A stretch of DNA of 9,130 bases. Source: Coxiellaceae bacterium (GTDB lineage: Bacteria; Pseudomonadota; Gammaproteobacteria; GCA-013414725). Positions 7,955 to 9,130 of the stretch are shown here, piece after piece. The DNA is taken from contig CP058706.1 in assembly GCA_013414725.1 (NCBI GenBank), positions 1,390,324-1,399,453 of the forward strand. The letters are read 5' to 3'. Within the stretch, counting starts at the first letter, position 1, and each line of letters opens with the position of its first letter. Position numbers and translations under genes: made by a program. The notes under the pieces are model-generated. The model made no database searches. It was not told where the DNA came from and saw only the letters and a list, made by a program, of their open reading frames with translations.

Positions 7955-8200
7955 GTGCCTCAGAATGAATTACGTTTATTTGACCGCATGAAATGGCAAT
8001 TAGTCGTTATTGTTTGCAGCGGTTTAGTCTTATTAATGAGTGTGGATCATATCACGACTCAATGGCTTTATCAGCTTCTCTTATTATTAGGTTTCAGTTT
8101 TATTGCCGTAATCTGGATTATTGTCAGGGCACAATTTATGGTTTATCAACATCTTAATCGCAAAGGTAAGCTTTCCAATGAGCCGCTCCAAAACGAGTAA
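7955..8200 (+). CDS. Small two-helix inner-membrane protein, family not recognised
   Basis: An 81-residue ORF with a GTG start preceded by AGGTG eight bases upstream. Residues 16-30 ([15 protein letters not shown]) and about 38-57 ([20 protein letters not shown]) are two hydrophobic helices joined by a short polar loop DHITTQW. The N-terminus (ELRLFDRMK) and C-terminus ([16 protein letters not shown]) are charged, and the positive residues suggest that both ends face the cytoplasm. The frame overlaps the start of rlmE by 23 nt and begins only 12-21 nt from the divergent yhbY start, so translational coupling with rlmE is likely. I cannot assign a function. The unbroken frame, ribosome site and clear membrane pattern argue that it is real. 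Confidence 0.68.
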   Translation: MPQNELRLFDRMKWQLVVIVCSGLVLLMSVDHITTQWLYQLLLLLGFSFIAVIWIIVRAQFMVYQHLNRKGKLSNEPLQNE

Positions 8201-8801
8201 TCGCTGGCTACAAGAACATTTTAGCGATCCTTATGTCAAACGTGCCCAACAAGAAGGATACCGCTCGCGTGCGGCCTATAAATTATTAGAAATCCAGGAG
8301 AAGCTAAGACTGTTTAAGCCAGGTATGACCGTAGTCGATTTAGGGGCTGCCCCTGGTGGATGGGCGCAAGTGGCCAAGCAGCTGGTGGGGGACAAAGGCA
8401 GGGTGATTGCCTTAGATATTTTGCCGATGGATGCATTAGCCGGAGTTGAATTTATTCAAGGGGATTTTACCAGTGAAGCCGTATTAGAGACCTTGTTGCA
8501 GTTGATTGACCATGCCCCGATTGACTTAGTGATTTCTGACATGGCGCCCAATATGAGTGGGCTGGATGCTGTAGACCAGCCAAAAGCATGTACCTTGCTG
8601 AATTGGCGCTGGAGTTGGCACAAAAGTGCTTCATCCTAAAGGAGGTTTTTGGTCAAAACCTTCCAAGGGGAGGGGTTTGACAGTTTTTTAAAATCACTTA
8701 GACAGCAATTTCAAACCGTCCGGGTGTTAAAGCCGAAAGCTTCCAGGGCAAGATCGAGTGAAGTTTATTTATTCGGACAGGGATTTAAGGGTATAATATA
8801 A
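8178..8801 (+). CDS. rlmE: 23S rRNA (uridine-2'-O)-methyltransferase RlmE (three frameshifts as printed)
   Basis: RlmE (RrmJ/FtsJ) uses S-adenosylmethionine to methylate the 2'-OH of U2552 in 23S rRNA. The start [17 protein letters not shown] at ATG 8178 matches the family; the frame open upstream to 8121 belongs to no gene. The SAM motif [15 protein letters not shown] and the DMAPNMSG block with the catalytic Asp are in frame. After DQPK the frame slips three times, at A-runs 8582-8585 and 8622-8625 and T-run 8646-8650. One extra base at each restores [33 protein letters not shown] and [14 protein letters not shown]. The corrected protein has all four members of the K-D-K-E tetrad (K35, the Asp of DMAP, the Lys of LVKTF, the Glu of SSEVY) and 208 residues, against 209 in E. 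coli. As printed it would stop at 8639. Confidence 0.93.
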
Positions 8802-8824
8802 TGATATATCTATATTTACTCTCT

Positions 8825-8830
8825 AGAGGG
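8825..8830 (+). promoter_or_regulatory. Ribosome binding site deciding the ftsH start
   Basis: AGAGGG ends seven bases before TTG 8838 but sixteen before ATG 8847. The spacing favours the TTG, which adds three residues ahead of MIKNLLLWL. Confidence 0.55.
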
Positions 8831-8837
8831 CACCACG

Positions 8838-9130
8838 TTGAGCGACATGATAAAGAATCTATTACTCTGGCTAATCATCGCCATTATCTTAATTACCGTC
8901 TTTAATAATTTTGGCCCAAAGCGCACCACTGCTGAAAAGCTCACCTATTCGCAGTTTGTGCAATCGGTACAACAAGGCCAAGTAGCCGGTGTGACAATTG
9001 AAGGGCGCGCTGTTGAAGGTTCCTTCAAAAACCGTCAAGCATTTACTACCTATTTACCTAATGATGATCAATCATTACTCAATAATTTATTGGCCAAAGG
9101 CGCTGAAGTCGATGTCAAACCGCCTGAACA
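8838..9130 (+). CDS. ftsH: ATP-dependent zinc metalloprotease FtsH, N-terminal part cut by the window edge
   Basis: FtsH is the inner-membrane AAA+ zinc protease that degrades misassembled membrane proteins and, in E. coli, sigma-32 and LpxC. The visible 97 codons cover the first membrane helix (NLLLWLIIAIILITVFNNFG) and the start of the periplasmic domain: KLTYSQFVQSVQQGQV, then AFTTYLPNDDQSLLNNLLAK and a PPE motif. The AAA+ and HExxH parts lie beyond the window; the full protein would be about 640 residues. The TTG start is chosen from ribosome-site spacing; the ATG at 8847 is the alternative. It follows rlmE by 36 nt, so the two are probably co-transcribed, as in E. coli. The frame is unbroken to the end. 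Confidence 0.95.
   Translation, partial: MSDMIKNLLLWLIIAIILITVFNNFGPKRTTAEKLTYSQFVQSVQQGQVAGVTIEGRAVEGSFKNRQAFTTYLPNDDQSLLNNLLAKGAEVDVKPPE

Noticed and set aside
8792..8797. Perfect TATAAT at the end of rlmE as an ftsH promoter
   Set aside because: No acceptable -35 hexamer is found 16-18 bp upstream (best is two of six), and such AT-rich stretches occur by chance here. It remains possible only if mapped experimentally.
1..9130. tRNA, rRNA, CRISPR array or riboswitch
   Set aside because: No cloverleaf, rRNA segment or regularly spaced direct repeats were seen; the only repeats are the two inverted elements at 1068-1287.

Overview
The window looks like chromosomal DNA from an AT-rich gammaproteobacterium. 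Three things point that way: RimO, SlyB, YhbY, RlmE and FtsH resemble the gammaproteobacterial versions throughout; yhbY is divergent from an rlmE-ftsH pair, the order also found in E. coli; and a very large multidomain gene has the look of those in amoeba- or host-associated Legionellales and Chlamydiae. I favour a Legionellales-like, possibly intracellular, bacterium, but the genus cannot be read from the sequence.

Layout. 1-1065 (+) is the 3' four-fifths of rimO. 1066-1340 is a convergent intergenic region with two REP/MITE-like inverted-repeat elements (1068-1148 and 1196-1287). 1341-6751 (-) reads as about ten short overlapping ORFs, but when the frames are followed it is one gene of about 1,808 codons. 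In order its product has a TPR-like N-terminus, a GlnD/DUF294-type nucleotidyltransferase domain, a long helical stretch, a kinase-like domain, one or two leucine-rich repeats, a HEAT-like region and an acidic tail. Upstream of it on the same strand are a DUF503 gene (6764-7057), a hairpin terminator (7077-7106), slyB (7116-7580) with its promoter, and yhbY (7659-7933). Rightward from 7955 are a small two-helix membrane protein, rlmE (8178-8801) and the 5' end of ftsH (8838 to the window end).

The central point for a reader is that three genes are out of frame as printed: the large gene (17 sites), yhbY (1) and rlmE (3). At nearly every site, adding one base to a short homopolymer run (mostly A or T, 4-7 long) restores a sensible protein. 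In rlmE and yhbY the restored proteins match their families to the last residue. This looks like systematic homopolymer under-calling in the assembly, not gene decay, so the large gene should not be dismissed as a pseudogene. Poly-A/T transcriptional slippage is a less likely alternative.

How the genes relate. RimO (methylthiolation of ribosomal protein S12), YhbY (50S maturation) and RlmE (2'-O-methylation of 23S rRNA) act on the ribosome; FtsH is membrane protein quality control; SlyB is an outer-membrane lipoprotein. The large protein is the accessory element. Its combination of two nucleotide-handling folds with protein-binding repeats suggests a cytoplasmic signalling protein or a secreted effector, but its function is unknown.
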